Source: Paraburkholderia xenovorans LB400 (GTDB lineage Bacteria; Pseudomonadota; Gammaproteobacteria; Burkholderiales; Burkholderiaceae). Taken from it: DNA of 64,000 nucleotides. Both the position numbers and the translations under genes were made by a program. How positions within the stretch are numbered: the stretch's first letter is position 1; every line of letters begins with the position of its first letter. Below are positions 12,628 through 20,507 of this stretch, one piece after another. The notes under the pieces were generated by a model, which was given only the letters and a program-made list of their open reading frames with translations, searched no databases and was not told the origin of the DNA. The stretch spans positions 4,464,001-4,528,000 of the forward strand of contig NC_007951.1 of the NCBI RefSeq assembly GCF_000013645.1, given 5' to 3'.

Positions 12628-12780
12628 AGCACGAGGCGGAGGGCGACAGGCAGGGCCGCCTCAGCAGGGCGGCTCGCACGTCGGTTCAGCGGCATACCGC
12701 CGCAGACGGATGCCGGGTCGAGATTGTGCGGGGTCGGAGGGGTCGGAGGCGCCGGCGCGCGCAGCCTCGGGCCGTGCTGC

Positions 12781-13986
12781 TCAGTTGTCGTCGATCACGA
12801 ACAACCGCTGGTATTCCTTCACCGCATACCGATCCGTCATTCCCGCGATGTAGTGGGCAATGAGGCGCGGCTGCTGCAATGCGTCGGTTGACTGATAGCC
12901 CGGCGGCAATAACCGCGGGTCGTCCGTGAACGCGTCGAACAGGCCGGCGACGACGCGGCGCGCCTTGTTGGCCATGCGCATCACGCGGTAATGGCGATAC
13001 AGGTTCTTGAACAGAAAGCGCTTGAGCGCGGCCGCCTGCGCGGCGATCGTTTCGCTGTGCGCGACGAGCGCGGGCGCCGCGCGCACGGCGTCGAGCGACG
13101 TCGGCGTGTGCCGGTCGAGATTCAGCTTGGTCGTATCGATCAGATCGACGATCAGCGTATTGATGATGCGGCGCACCGTCTCGTGAATGAGCCTGCGCCC
13201 TTCGATCTGCGGAAAGTCGCTGCGCGCCGCCTCGTAGTGCACCTGCCATAACTCCACTTCCGCGAGTTGCTCCACCGTGAGCAGGCCCGAGCGCAAGCCG
13301 TCGTCGACATCGTGGTTGTTGTAGGCGATCTCGTCGGCAACGTTCGCGATCTGCGCCTCGATGGACGGCTGCCGCCCTTCCAGAAAGCGCTCGCCCAGCG
13401 CGCCGAGTCGCCGGGCGTTCTCGCGTGAGCAATGCTTGAGAATCCCTTCGCGCGTTTCGAAGCAGAGGTTCAGGCCGTTGAACGCGCCGTAGTGTTCTTC
13501 CAGATCGTCGACTACCGCCAGGCTCTGCAGATTGTGCTCGAAACCGCCATGCTCGCGCATGCATTCGTTGAGCGCGTCCTGACCCGCGTGGCCGAAAGGT
13601 GTGTGGCCCAGATCATGGGCGAGCGAAATGGCCTCGACGAGATCCTCGTTCACACGCAGATTGCGCGCGACCGAACGCGCGATCTGCGCGACTTCCAGGC
13701 TGTGAGTCAGACGCGTGCGAAACAGGTCGCCTTCGTGATTCACGAACACCTGCGTTTTATATTCGAGCCGGCGGAATGCCGTCGAATGAACGATACGGTC
13801 GCGGTCCCGCTGGAATTCGGTGCGCGCGCTGGGAGCGGCTTCCGGAAAGCGGCGGCCGCGTGACTGCGCGGAATGCGCGGCGTACGGCGCGAGGTGAGCT
13901 TCGAGTGCTTCCTGCGTCGGCACGCCGGTTTTGGCCGCGCCTGCCGCCGGGTCATGCTTTACAACGTCGCTGCGCCTGTCAGTCAC
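12781..13986 (-). CDS. dgt: Deoxyguanosinetriphosphate triphosphohydrolase-like protein
   Basis: A 401-residue HD-superfamily enzyme of the dGTPase family, which removes triphosphate from dNTPs. The metal-binding HD motif is plain in SLAHDLGHTPFGHAG (about residues 120-135), with an upstream histidine in RTRLTHSLEVAQIAR and a later aspartate in ANVADEIAYNNHD. Length matches type 2 dGTPase-like proteins rather than the longer E. coli Dgt (about 505). The start is a GTG at 13986 with GGAG about eight bases upstream. It lies 72 bases downstream of aroB on the same strand, the conserved aroK-aroB-dgt order of Burkholderiaceae, and may share their transcript. Confidence 0.92.
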   Translation of the reverse strand: MTDRRSDVVKHDPAAGAAKTGVPTQEALEAHLAPYAAHSAQSRGRRFPEAAPSARTEFQRDRDRIVHSTAFRRLEYKTQVFVNHEGDLFRTRLTHSLEVAQIARSVARNLRVNEDLVEAISLAHDLGHTPFGHAGQDALNECMREHGGFEHNLQSLAVVDDLEEHYGAFNGLNLCFETREGILKHCSRENARRLGALGERFLEGRQPSIEAQIANVADEIAYNNHDVDDGLRSGLLTVEQLAEVELWQVHYEAARSDFPQIEGRRLIHETVRRIINTLIVDLIDTTKLNLDRHTPTSLDAVRAAPALVAHSETIAAQAAALKRFLFKNLYRHYRVMRMANKARRVVAGLFDAFTDDPRLLPPGYQSTDALQQPRLIAHYIAGMTDRYAVKEYQRLFVIDDN

Positions 13987-14058
13987 CGGGTTCTCCGAAA
14001 CATGGGCGGCGCCTCGTGACGCGGGGTGCGTGATGCGTTGCTGGATGCCTCGCCAGAT

Positions 14059-15135
14059 TCAGACGGCAGCGGCCAGCGTGGCGTGCACCTCGGCATCGGG
14101 CGCCTGGGTGATCAGCGTCTCACCGAAACGCTTCAGCAGAATGAATTTGATCGCGCCGGCTTCCGCCTTCTTGTCGACCCGCATGAGTTCGACATAGCGC
14201 GAGTCGCCGAGCGCGGGCGCCCGGGTCGGCAAATGGGCGGCGACGATCACGTCGACCAGACGCTTGCGCGCGGCTTCGTCGAGATAACCCATGCGCACGG
14301 ACAGATCCGCCGCCATCACCATGCCGCAGCCGACCGCCTCGCCATGCAGCCACTCGCCGTAGCCGAGACCGGCTTCGATCGCATGGCCGAAGGTGTGGCC
14401 GAAATTGAGGATGGCGCGAAGTCCGCCTTCACGCTCGTCCTGCGCAACCACCGACGCCTTGATCTCGCACGACCGCTTGACCGCCTCGGCGAGTGCGGCG
14501 GGCTCGCAGCGATTCAATGCCTCGATATTGGCTTCGATCCAGTTGAAGAAACCCGCGTCGGCAATGGCGCCGGTCTTGATCACTTCGGCGACGCCCGCCG
14601 CCAGTTCACGCGCCGGCAGCGTATGCAGCGCGCCGATATCGGCAATCACGGCCTGCGGCTGGTAGAACGCACCGATCATGTTCTTGCCGAGCGGGTGATT
14701 GATGCCCGTCTTGCCGCCCACCGATGAATCCACCTGCGACAGCAACGTGGTCGGCACCTGGATGAAGGGCACGCCACGCATATAGCAGGCCGCCGCAAAA
14801 CCCGTCATGTCGCCGATCACGCCGCCGCCCAGGGCGATCAGCGTGGTCTTGCGATCGGCCCGCGCACCGAGCAGCGCGTCGAAAATCAGGTTCAGGGTTT
14901 CGAGGTTCTTGTACGCCTCGCCATCCGGCAACACGACCGTGGACACCTGCTTGCCGAGCGGCGCCAGCACGGCGCGCAGCTTGTCGCCGTACAGCGGGTC
15001 GACAGTGGTATTGGTAACGATGGTGACCGAACTGCCGGCGATATGCGGCGCGAACAACGCGGTCTGGCCGATCAGATCGGCACCGATATGGATGGGGTAG
15101 GCGCGTTCGCCCAGTTCGACATTGACGGTAATCAT
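14059..15135 (-). CDS. aroB: 3-dehydroquinate synthase
   Basis: A 358-residue NAD- and Zn-dependent enzyme converting DAHP to 3-dehydroquinate, the second step of the shikimate pathway. The sequence holds GGGVIGDMTGFAAACYMRGV and QVPTTLLSQVDSSVGGKTGI (NAD and substrate binding), plus the metal-ligand segment NFGHTFGHAIE. I placed the start at the ATG at 15135 (MITVNVELG), the beginning I recall for Burkholderia AroB. An alternative ATG three codons upstream at 15144 overlaps the aroK stop as TAATG, so translation is coupled either way. It follows aroK directly and precedes dgt. Confidence 0.96.
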   Translation of the reverse strand: MITVNVELGERAYPIHIGADLIGQTALFAPHIAGSSVTIVTNTTVDPLYGDKLRAVLAPLGKQVSTVVLPDGEAYKNLETLNLIFDALLGARADRKTTLIALGGGVIGDMTGFAAACYMRGVPFIQVPTTLLSQVDSSVGGKTGINHPLGKNMIGAFYQPQAVIADIGALHTLPARELAAGVAEVIKTGAIADAGFFNWIEANIEALNRCEPAALAEAVKRSCEIKASVVAQDEREGGLRAILNFGHTFGHAIEAGLGYGEWLHGEAVGCGMVMAADLSVRMGYLDEAARKRLVDVIVAAHLPTRAPALGDSRYVELMRVDKKAEAGAIKFILLKRFGETLITQAPDAEVHATLAAAV

Positions 15136-15143
15136 ACGGTCCA

Positions 15144-15695
15144 TTATGACGCAGGAAGTTTGGCGACGCCGGCCATCTCGAGCTGCATCAGAACCATGTT
15201 GACGAGTCCGTTGACCGAAGGCCGGCCAGTTTCGATCACGAAATGCGCGCACTCCCGATATAACGGGTCGCGCACTTCGTAGAGGGCTTCGAGACGCGCT
15301 TTGGGGTCTTCGGTCTGCAAAAGCGGGCGATTCTTGTCGCGGCGGGTGCGCAGCCACAGGTCGTGCGGATTGGCGCGCAAATAAATCACGACTCCGCGAT
15401 TTCGCAGCGCCTCGCGGTTTTCCGGCCGCAGCACCGCGCCGCCGCCGGTCGCGAGCACGATATTTTCGCGCGCGGTGAGCTCGGAAATCACGTTCGCCTC
15501 GCGCTCGCGAAAGCCCGCTTCACCCTCCAGCTCGAAGATCACAGGGATGCGCGCGCCCGTGCGTGCCTCGATTTCATGGTCGGAATCGAAGAAGGGACGA
15601 TCGAGACGGCGCGCAATGGCCCGGCCCACGGTGGTTTTTCCTGCCCCCATGAGCCCTACAAAAAATACATTGGCGTGTGCGTCCCGCGCTTGCAA
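15144..15695 (-). CDS. aroK: Shikimate kinase
   Basis: A 183-residue P-loop kinase phosphorylating shikimate at the 3-hydroxyl. The Walker A motif is GLMGAGKTTVGRAIA (residues 14-28). The shikimate-binding aspartate lies in DSDHEIEARTG, and the GGGAV element around residue 85 and the lid region RTRRDKNRPLL are typical. Length is usual for AroK (about 175-185). It sits between pilQ and aroB on the same strand; the 206-base gap from pilQ may carry its own promoter, though none was certain. Its stop overlaps the first candidate aroB start by one base. Confidence 0.95.
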   Translation of the reverse strand: MQARDAHANVFFVGLMGAGKTTVGRAIARRLDRPFFDSDHEIEARTGARIPVIFELEGEAGFREREANVISELTARENIVLATGGGAVLRPENREALRNRGVVIYLRANPHDLWLRTRRDKNRPLLQTEDPKARLEALYEVRDPLYRECAHFVIETGRPSVNGLVNMVLMQLEMAGVAKLPAS

Positions 15696-15901
15696 CGGTG
15701 TCCTCTGGCTAATCCGGTATGGTTCGTGCCGCAGCTTACTGGCAAAGCGGCTGCCTTGTCGAGCCTGCGCGCCGCCCGTGAGCGCCGCCAGCCCTGTCGC
15801 TTCGCGCCCGGCGCCCCAATGGGAATCGCCGGGTGGGCGCGCTGTAAAGCGGAAAACTTAGGGCCGCCCTGCGTTTTTCCCGGCAGAGGCAGGAGCGTGC
15901 C

Positions 15902-17605
15902 CTAATTTGTCTGAACGACGCGCGGCGTGATGAACACGGCCAGCTCGCTGCGCCGGTCGCGATGAGCCCGATGGCGGAAAAGCGCGCCCAAAACCGGTAT
16001 TTTGCCCAGGAGCGGCACCTGCGTCACATCGTCCCGGTCGTCGGTCGCGTAAATGCCGCCGATCGACACCGTACCACCATCCTCGACTTCGACGCGCGTT
16101 TGCACGTGTTTGGTGTTGATCGCAGGCCCAGCGTCGGTCTGTTCGCCGACGCTGTCTTTGGCGACGTCGAGGTCCAGCACCACACGGCCGTCCGGCATGA
16201 TTTGCGGCTCGACCTCCAGTTTGAGCGTGGCGCGCCGAAACTGCACGCCCGATACGCCCTGCCCCACTTTCGCCTGATACGGCAGTTCGGTGCCCTGCTC
16301 GACCACCGCCTTCATCCGGTCCGCCGTGACCACGCGCGGGCTCGAAACGATTTCGCCGCGCCCCTGTGCTTCGAGCGCGCTCAGCTCGATGTTCAGCAAG
16401 CGCGTCGCGCCGGCGGCGAATAACGTCAGACCGGCGGTCGCCGCATCGAAACCGGCGATCGGGCGGGCCGACAGATCGTAGGCGGCGTCGGTCAAACCTT
16501 TCGCGCTGCCGTCGGCGTTGCTGGTCGCCATCGAGAGCTTCACGCCGAGATTGCGCGAAAAACCGTGTTCGCCCTCGACGATACGCGCTTCGATCAATAC
16601 CTGGCGCGTCGGCCGGTCAACCGAGGTGAGCAGCGCCGCAATCTGCGCGAGGCGCGCTTCCAGATCGGTCACGAACAGCAGATTGGTGCGCGGATCGGCG
16701 GTCGCGGCACCACGTTTGGACAGGACGCGCTGGGCGCCCGAACCGGTCAGCAGGCGCCTGACGTCCTCCGCATGCGCGTAGTGCAGTTCGAACGTGCGGC
16801 TGGCGAGCGGCTCGAGATCGGCGGCCCGGGCGTGCGCTTCGAAGCGCTGCCGCTCGCGCGCAGCCAGATCCGCAATCGGCGCGACCCAGATCACGTTGCC
16901 GTGCCGCTCCATCGCGAGGCCGTTGACGTCGAGCAGGGTGTCGAAGGCGGTGCGCCACGGCACCTTGTCGAGCCGTAGCGAGACTGCACCGCGCACTCTC
17001 TCGCTCGCAACGATGTTCAGCCCCGTGAACCTGGCAAACGCATTGAGCACGGCGCCGAGTTCGGCACGCTGAAAATTCAGCGAGAGCGGTTTGTCGTCGG
17101 GGGCGAGGCCGGCATCGGCGGCACTGAGCGGCGCGCCGCTCAGACGCGCGAGCGGCGGCAGCGGCACCGGCGGACCTTCGAGCGCGCTGCTGCCGGCGGC
17201 ATTGTCGCGCGCCGCTGCGGCAGATTGCCTGCGTAGCGGCGCGGAGCCGTCAGCGGCGGTGGCGGCGTTGACGTCGGTGGCAGGCCCGTCCGCGGCGGCA
17301 TCGGCGGCCGTCGCACTGGCAGGCGATGCGTCTGGATCGTCTGCGGAATCCTGACGAAACGGATTGGGCACGTCGGCGGTAACTTCGCGTGGCAGCGATG
17401 GCGCGCTGTACGGAGGATCGGCTGGCATAACCGCACCGTCGAGCGGCATCCCGGCAGGCAACGGCGGCAACGGTGGAGTCGACGCGCTCGCACCCCCGAC
17501 AGCCAGCGCCGCGCTGACACACAGAGCGAGACATATTTTCAGTCCGGGCGATACACCTGCGCCGACGCCCAACAATCCAACCGGAAATGGCTTCGCGAGT
17601 CTCAT
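15902..17605 (-). CDS. pilQ: Type IV pilus secretin (compact form)
   Basis: A 567-residue outer-membrane secretin through which type IV pili, or DNA during uptake, pass. After a hydrophobic signal (LKICLALCVSAALAVGGASA) and a low-complexity Pro/Ala/Asp-rich linker (about residues 40-160), a secretin N0/STN domain appears (LSLNFQRAELGAVLNAFARF). An N1 domain follows, then the secretin core (RQVLIEARIVEGEHG, then VSSPRVVTADRMKAVVEQG and VPLLGKIPVLGALF). It is shorter than typical PilQ (about 700 or more) because no AMIN domains are evident. The ATG at 17605 overlaps the upstream stop as TGATG; a GTG one codon earlier (17608) is an alternative. Last gene of pilMN(OP)Q. Confidence 0.92.
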   Translation of the reverse strand: MRLAKPFPVGLLGVGAGVSPGLKICLALCVSAALAVGGASASTPPLPPLPAGMPLDGAVMPADPPYSAPSLPREVTADVPNPFRQDSADDPDASPASATAADAAADGPATDVNAATAADGSAPLRRQSAAAARDNAAGSSALEGPPVPLPPLARLSGAPLSAADAGLAPDDKPLSLNFQRAELGAVLNAFARFTGLNIVASERVRGAVSLRLDKVPWRTAFDTLLDVNGLAMERHGNVIWVAPIADLAARERQRFEAHARAADLEPLASRTFELHYAHAEDVRRLLTGSGAQRVLSKRGAATADPRTNLLFVTDLEARLAQIAALLTSVDRPTRQVLIEARIVEGEHGFSRNLGVKLSMATSNADGSAKGLTDAAYDLSARPIAGFDAATAGLTLFAAGATRLLNIELSALEAQGRGEIVSSPRVVTADRMKAVVEQGTELPYQAKVGQGVSGVQFRRATLKLEVEPQIMPDGRVVLDLDVAKDSVGEQTDAGPAINTKHVQTRVEVEDGGTVSIGGIYATDDRDDVTQVPLLGKIPVLGALFRHRAHRDRRSELAVFITPRVVQTN

Positions 17606-18537
17606 CACGAAGTCTCCGTCAGCGCCAGCATGCGCGTCGCGCTGCCCTTCGCGAGCGTAATGCCGAACGCGTCCAGCCTCGTGACACGTTCCACGCCGAT
17701 CTGCTGTCCGGGCTCCACGGCCGTGACGCCATCAGGCGTATCGAGCAACGCCAGCCCACGCGTGCGATCACGCAGCAATCCCACCAGCCGCAGTTGCGAA
17801 ACATCGGGCGAGTCACCTGCTGCCTGCACCTGAGGCTGCGAAAACGGATCGAAGAAAACGACGTTTTCTTCGTCATCCGAATCGAGGCTGTCTTCGGCGA
17901 AGGCCTCCGCGGAAGCTGCCGATGGCGCCGGCCGCAGCGCATTGAATACGCGCAGCGTGGCGCTGACCGACAGTGCGGCGGCATCCCGCTTGACGGTCAC
18001 ATCCACAGGCACCATCAGCACCGGCAGGTCCGACAACCCGCGCAGAAACGCCATCAAGTGGACGAAATCCGTGCGCGCCGTGAGTTGCAGCGAACGCATG
18101 CTGTCAGCGCCCGCGCCGCCAGCAACGCCGGGTTCCACCGCCAGCAACTCGACGCTATTCTGCGCGGCCAGTTCGGAGACGAGACGCAGGTCTTCGGCAA
18201 TGCTCCACGGTCCAGATGAACGTGCGATCGGAGCGGCACCCTGCCTCCCGTCGAGCTCGCGGCGCAGCACGGGCAATTGCGCAAGCGCGCGCCTTGCGTT
18301 CGCGAGACGCAGGCTGGTGGCCTCCAACGCCATGCGGCTCGCTTCGACGCCACCCAGGTCGGCGACAACCCAGCCATGTGCGCCAAGGCCGAACACCAAT
18401 GCGGCGATCAGCAGCGCCACCACCCACCGCCGACGCCGGCTCCATGCATGGAGCGGCAAACGCACGTGTTTCACCCAATAAGAAAGCGACAGTTGCTCGC
18501 TTGCCGCACCGCCAGATTCGACAAACGTCGTACTCAT
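17605..18537 (-). CDS. Fused PilO-PilP type IV pilus assembly protein
   Basis: A 310-residue protein occupying the positions of both pilO and pilP. The N-terminal part has a basic cytoplasmic stretch (WSRRRRW), one membrane helix (VVALLIAALVFGLGAHGWVV, about residues 40-60) and a periplasmic coiled coil followed by a ferredoxin-like region, as in PilO. The C-terminal 80 residues (LRLVGLLRDRTRGLALLDTP, GQQIGVERVTRLDAFGITL) have the beta-domain pattern of PilP, which links the inner-membrane PilMNO platform to PilQ. There is no lipobox, so the PilP part is anchored through the PilO helix. The start at 18537 overlaps the pilN stop as ATGA. Homology to PilO is weak by eye; the PilP match is clearer. 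Confidence 0.78.
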   Translation of the reverse strand: MSTTFVESGGAASEQLSLSYWVKHVRLPLHAWSRRRRWVVALLIAALVFGLGAHGWVVADLGGVEASRMALEATSLRLANARRALAQLPVLRRELDGRQGAAPIARSSGPWSIAEDLRLVSELAAQNSVELLAVEPGVAGGAGADSMRSLQLTARTDFVHLMAFLRGLSDLPVLMVPVDVTVKRDAAALSVSATLRVFNALRPAPSAASAEAFAEDSLDSDDEENVVFFDPFSQPQVQAAGDSPDVSQLRLVGLLRDRTRGLALLDTPDGVTAVEPGQQIGVERVTRLDAFGITLAKGSATRMLALTETS

Positions 18538-19265
18538 TTCGTACCTCCTGATTGTTCGGACTTCACGGGACGCGGTGCCGCGGACGCGGCCGCGCGAGCC
18601 GCTTTCTGCACGGGCTCGTTCCATCGCAGATGCGCGCCGAATTCGATCGGACCAGTCATGCTTGCCTGCGCGGCCGCAGCCGCAGCGCCGCGTGAAGACG
18701 CGCTATGCAGGTCACTCATCTCCGCCCCTTTCACGCCATGAATCGCACTGAGGCGTTTGAGCCACTCGGCCGAAGCGATATGGCCGCGCGAGCTCGCCAG
18801 CAATTCGGTCTCGTCTTCACGGTGACGCAGCTGCCGCAACACCACGCCGTCGCCCGGTTCGAAACTGAGCGCATCGAGCAGATCGCGTAAATGCGCAAGC
18901 GGTTCGGACAAGCTCTTTGCGCGCGCCGCGTTCTGGCGTTGTTCGTCTCGCGCCCGCAGCAATGCCGCGTGCTCCGCGAGCGGCGCAGACAATTGCTTGA
19001 GCGATTGTTCGATCGACGCGCGCCGCGCATCGAGCAGCGCCCTTTCGACTGCCTGCCAGCCGGCCAATGCGAGCACCGCGATGCCACCGGCGCACACCGC
19101 TGCAATCCATTCGAGCATGCGCCGCCGACGCGCGAGCCGCGCGTTGCGTTGCCGGTAAGGCAGCAGATTGAAACCGCCGAGCCAGGACCGCGCGAAACGC
19201 GTGCCGCCGCCGCGTATTGGCGTCCTCGTGTTCGAGGCCTCCGCGTGCAACAGACCGCCCGTCAT
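18534..19265 (-). CDS. pilN: Type IV pilus assembly protein PilN
   Basis: A 243-residue inner-membrane protein. The diagnostic N-terminal PilN motif that binds PilM is visible as FNLLPYRQRNAR (about residues 30-41), followed by a basic run and one transmembrane helix (WIAAVCAGGIAVLALAGW). A periplasmic coiled coil and alpha/beta domain follow, then a C-terminal tail rich in Ala and Pro. The start at 19265 overlaps the pilM stop as ATGA, and its stop overlaps the next gene the same way, so the cluster is tightly coupled. A long upstream in-frame extension exists but would run through pilM and is rejected. Confidence 0.9.
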   Translation of the reverse strand: MTGGLLHAEASNTRTPIRGGGTRFARSWLGGFNLLPYRQRNARLARRRRMLEWIAAVCAGGIAVLALAGWQAVERALLDARRASIEQSLKQLSAPLAEHAALLRARDEQRQNAARAKSLSEPLAHLRDLLDALSFEPGDGVVLRQLRHREDETELLASSRGHIASAEWLKRLSAIHGVKGAEMSDLHSASSRGAAAAAAQASMTGPIEFGAHLRWNEPVQKAARAAASAAPRPVKSEQSGGTK

Positions 19266-20254
19266 TCGAGCACCCCGCGCAACGCAAGCCCGAATGCCAC
19301 CGCACCGGACGGCTCGTGCAACAGCGGATCGGTCAACGCCCGTTCGAGACCACCGAGCGCCGCGCATTCGAACGGCAGCACCGTGCAGCCCAACACGTCC
19401 GCGATATCCGCAATGGTGAAACCCACGCCGTCGAGCAGATCGACCTCGCCGCTCAACAACGCACAATCGAGCTCCGGGCCGTGCGCCAGGTCGCGCAATG
19501 CGTCGGCGAGATCGGTGTGTTCGGGCGCCGGGTAGCGCATTTCTCTGGCTATGCCGTCGTCGACGATCCGCCAGCCATATACGCCGTCCATGCCGATCCA
19601 CAACGCGACATAGGGCTCGTGCGGATCGAGCTCGTAGCTCGCCGTGTAGCGCATGGCGCGTAACGCCGCGTGCGGCTCACCGTCGATGGCGGTAAGCGAG
19701 ATGCCGGCAATCGCCGCGCATTCGATTCGCGCTTCGAGATGTTGCCGCGCGGTGGCGGCAATGGTTACGGAGCGGACTGGCGAAGGCGCTTCGTCGACAT
19801 ACCAGTCCACGGCGAGCGCATGCCTTTCCAGCCCGGCAATGCGCTCGACTTCGCTCATCACCGCCGGCTCCAGTTCAGCCAGCTGATGCCCGCCGTCCTG
19901 CGCGCAACCGCTCTGCGCGGCAAGCCGCGCGAGCGGCACCGTAGCGGTCAGGGTGGCCGACGCGGGCAGCGCCATCGCGCAGCGCAGGGCGCGTGTGGCG
20001 CACGCGTGCGGCAGTCCGGCAAACGCGTCGCGCAACGCACGCGCCACCGCATGCCGGTCGGCGATCTCGGCGCCGGCCATTGCACCCGCGACAAGCGGCA
20101 CGGTGCTCACGTATTCGATATGCAGCGCGGCAGGCGGACGCGCCCGCTGACTGAGCACGATCAGACGCACGGCCTGCGGACCGACGTCGATCCCTGCAGC
20201 GAAACGCTGCGCACCGGGTTGCACTGCCTGAAGCCAGGATCTTTTCAACGCCAT
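19262..20254 (-). CDS. pilM: Type IV pilus assembly protein PilM
   Basis: A 330-residue cytoplasmic actin-like ATPase-fold protein that binds the N-terminus of PilN and positions the pilus assembly platform. The phosphate-1-like motif appears as AAGIDVGPQAVRLIVLS (about residues 20-36). Other actin-fold elements are degenerate, and the protein is somewhat shorter than Pseudomonas PilM (about 354). First gene of the minus-strand pil cluster, divergent from ponA across a 253-base region. This pilM-ponA divergence is conserved in many Proteobacteria and supports the call. Confidence 0.88.
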   Translation of the reverse strand: MALKRSWLQAVQPGAQRFAAGIDVGPQAVRLIVLSQRARPPAALHIEYVSTVPLVAGAMAGAEIADRHAVARALRDAFAGLPHACATRALRCAMALPASATLTATVPLARLAAQSGCAQDGGHQLAELEPAVMSEVERIAGLERHALAVDWYVDEAPSPVRSVTIAATARQHLEARIECAAIAGISLTAIDGEPHAALRAMRYTASYELDPHEPYVALWIGMDGVYGWRIVDDGIAREMRYPAPEHTDLADALRDLAHGPELDCALLSGEVDLLDGVGFTIADIADVLGCTVLPFECAALGGLERALTDPLLHEPSGAVAFGLALRGVLE

Positions 20255-20476
20255 GACGCCCTCCCTCTAACTCACGCGACGAACCATTCGAACGCGAGTG
20301 ATGAGGAAGAATTGTGCGCAGCCGCGCCGCCGCGCGACACTCAGCCAAACGGCTAACGTTGAGCAACGCACGTCCTGTGCGCCATCAAAGCGACTACAGT
20401 GAAGTCATTCCCGCGCGGCGCGCAGACTTGTGAAGAAGTGTCAGTAAGCATGCCGAAAGCTGAAAAGCCAGGCGGC

Positions 20477-20482
20477 TATAAT
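20477..20482 (+). promoter_or_regulatory. Candidate ponA -10 element
   Basis: A perfect TATAAT hexamer stands 26 bases before the ponA start, but no good -35 lies 16-18 bases upstream. If used, the leader would be only about 20 bases, just enough for the ribosome-binding site. Confidence 0.4.
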
Positions 20483-20507
20483 CGCGGGACTGTTTTTTGG
20501 TGCCTAT

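Noticed and set aside
15136..15357. 74-codon upstream extension of aroB
   Set aside because: It runs through the 3' part of aroK and does not resemble AroB; the recognised N-terminus begins at 15135.
19266..19601. 112-codon upstream extension of pilN
   Set aside because: It overlaps pilM, and the ATGA junction at 19265 gives a PilN of normal length and domain order.
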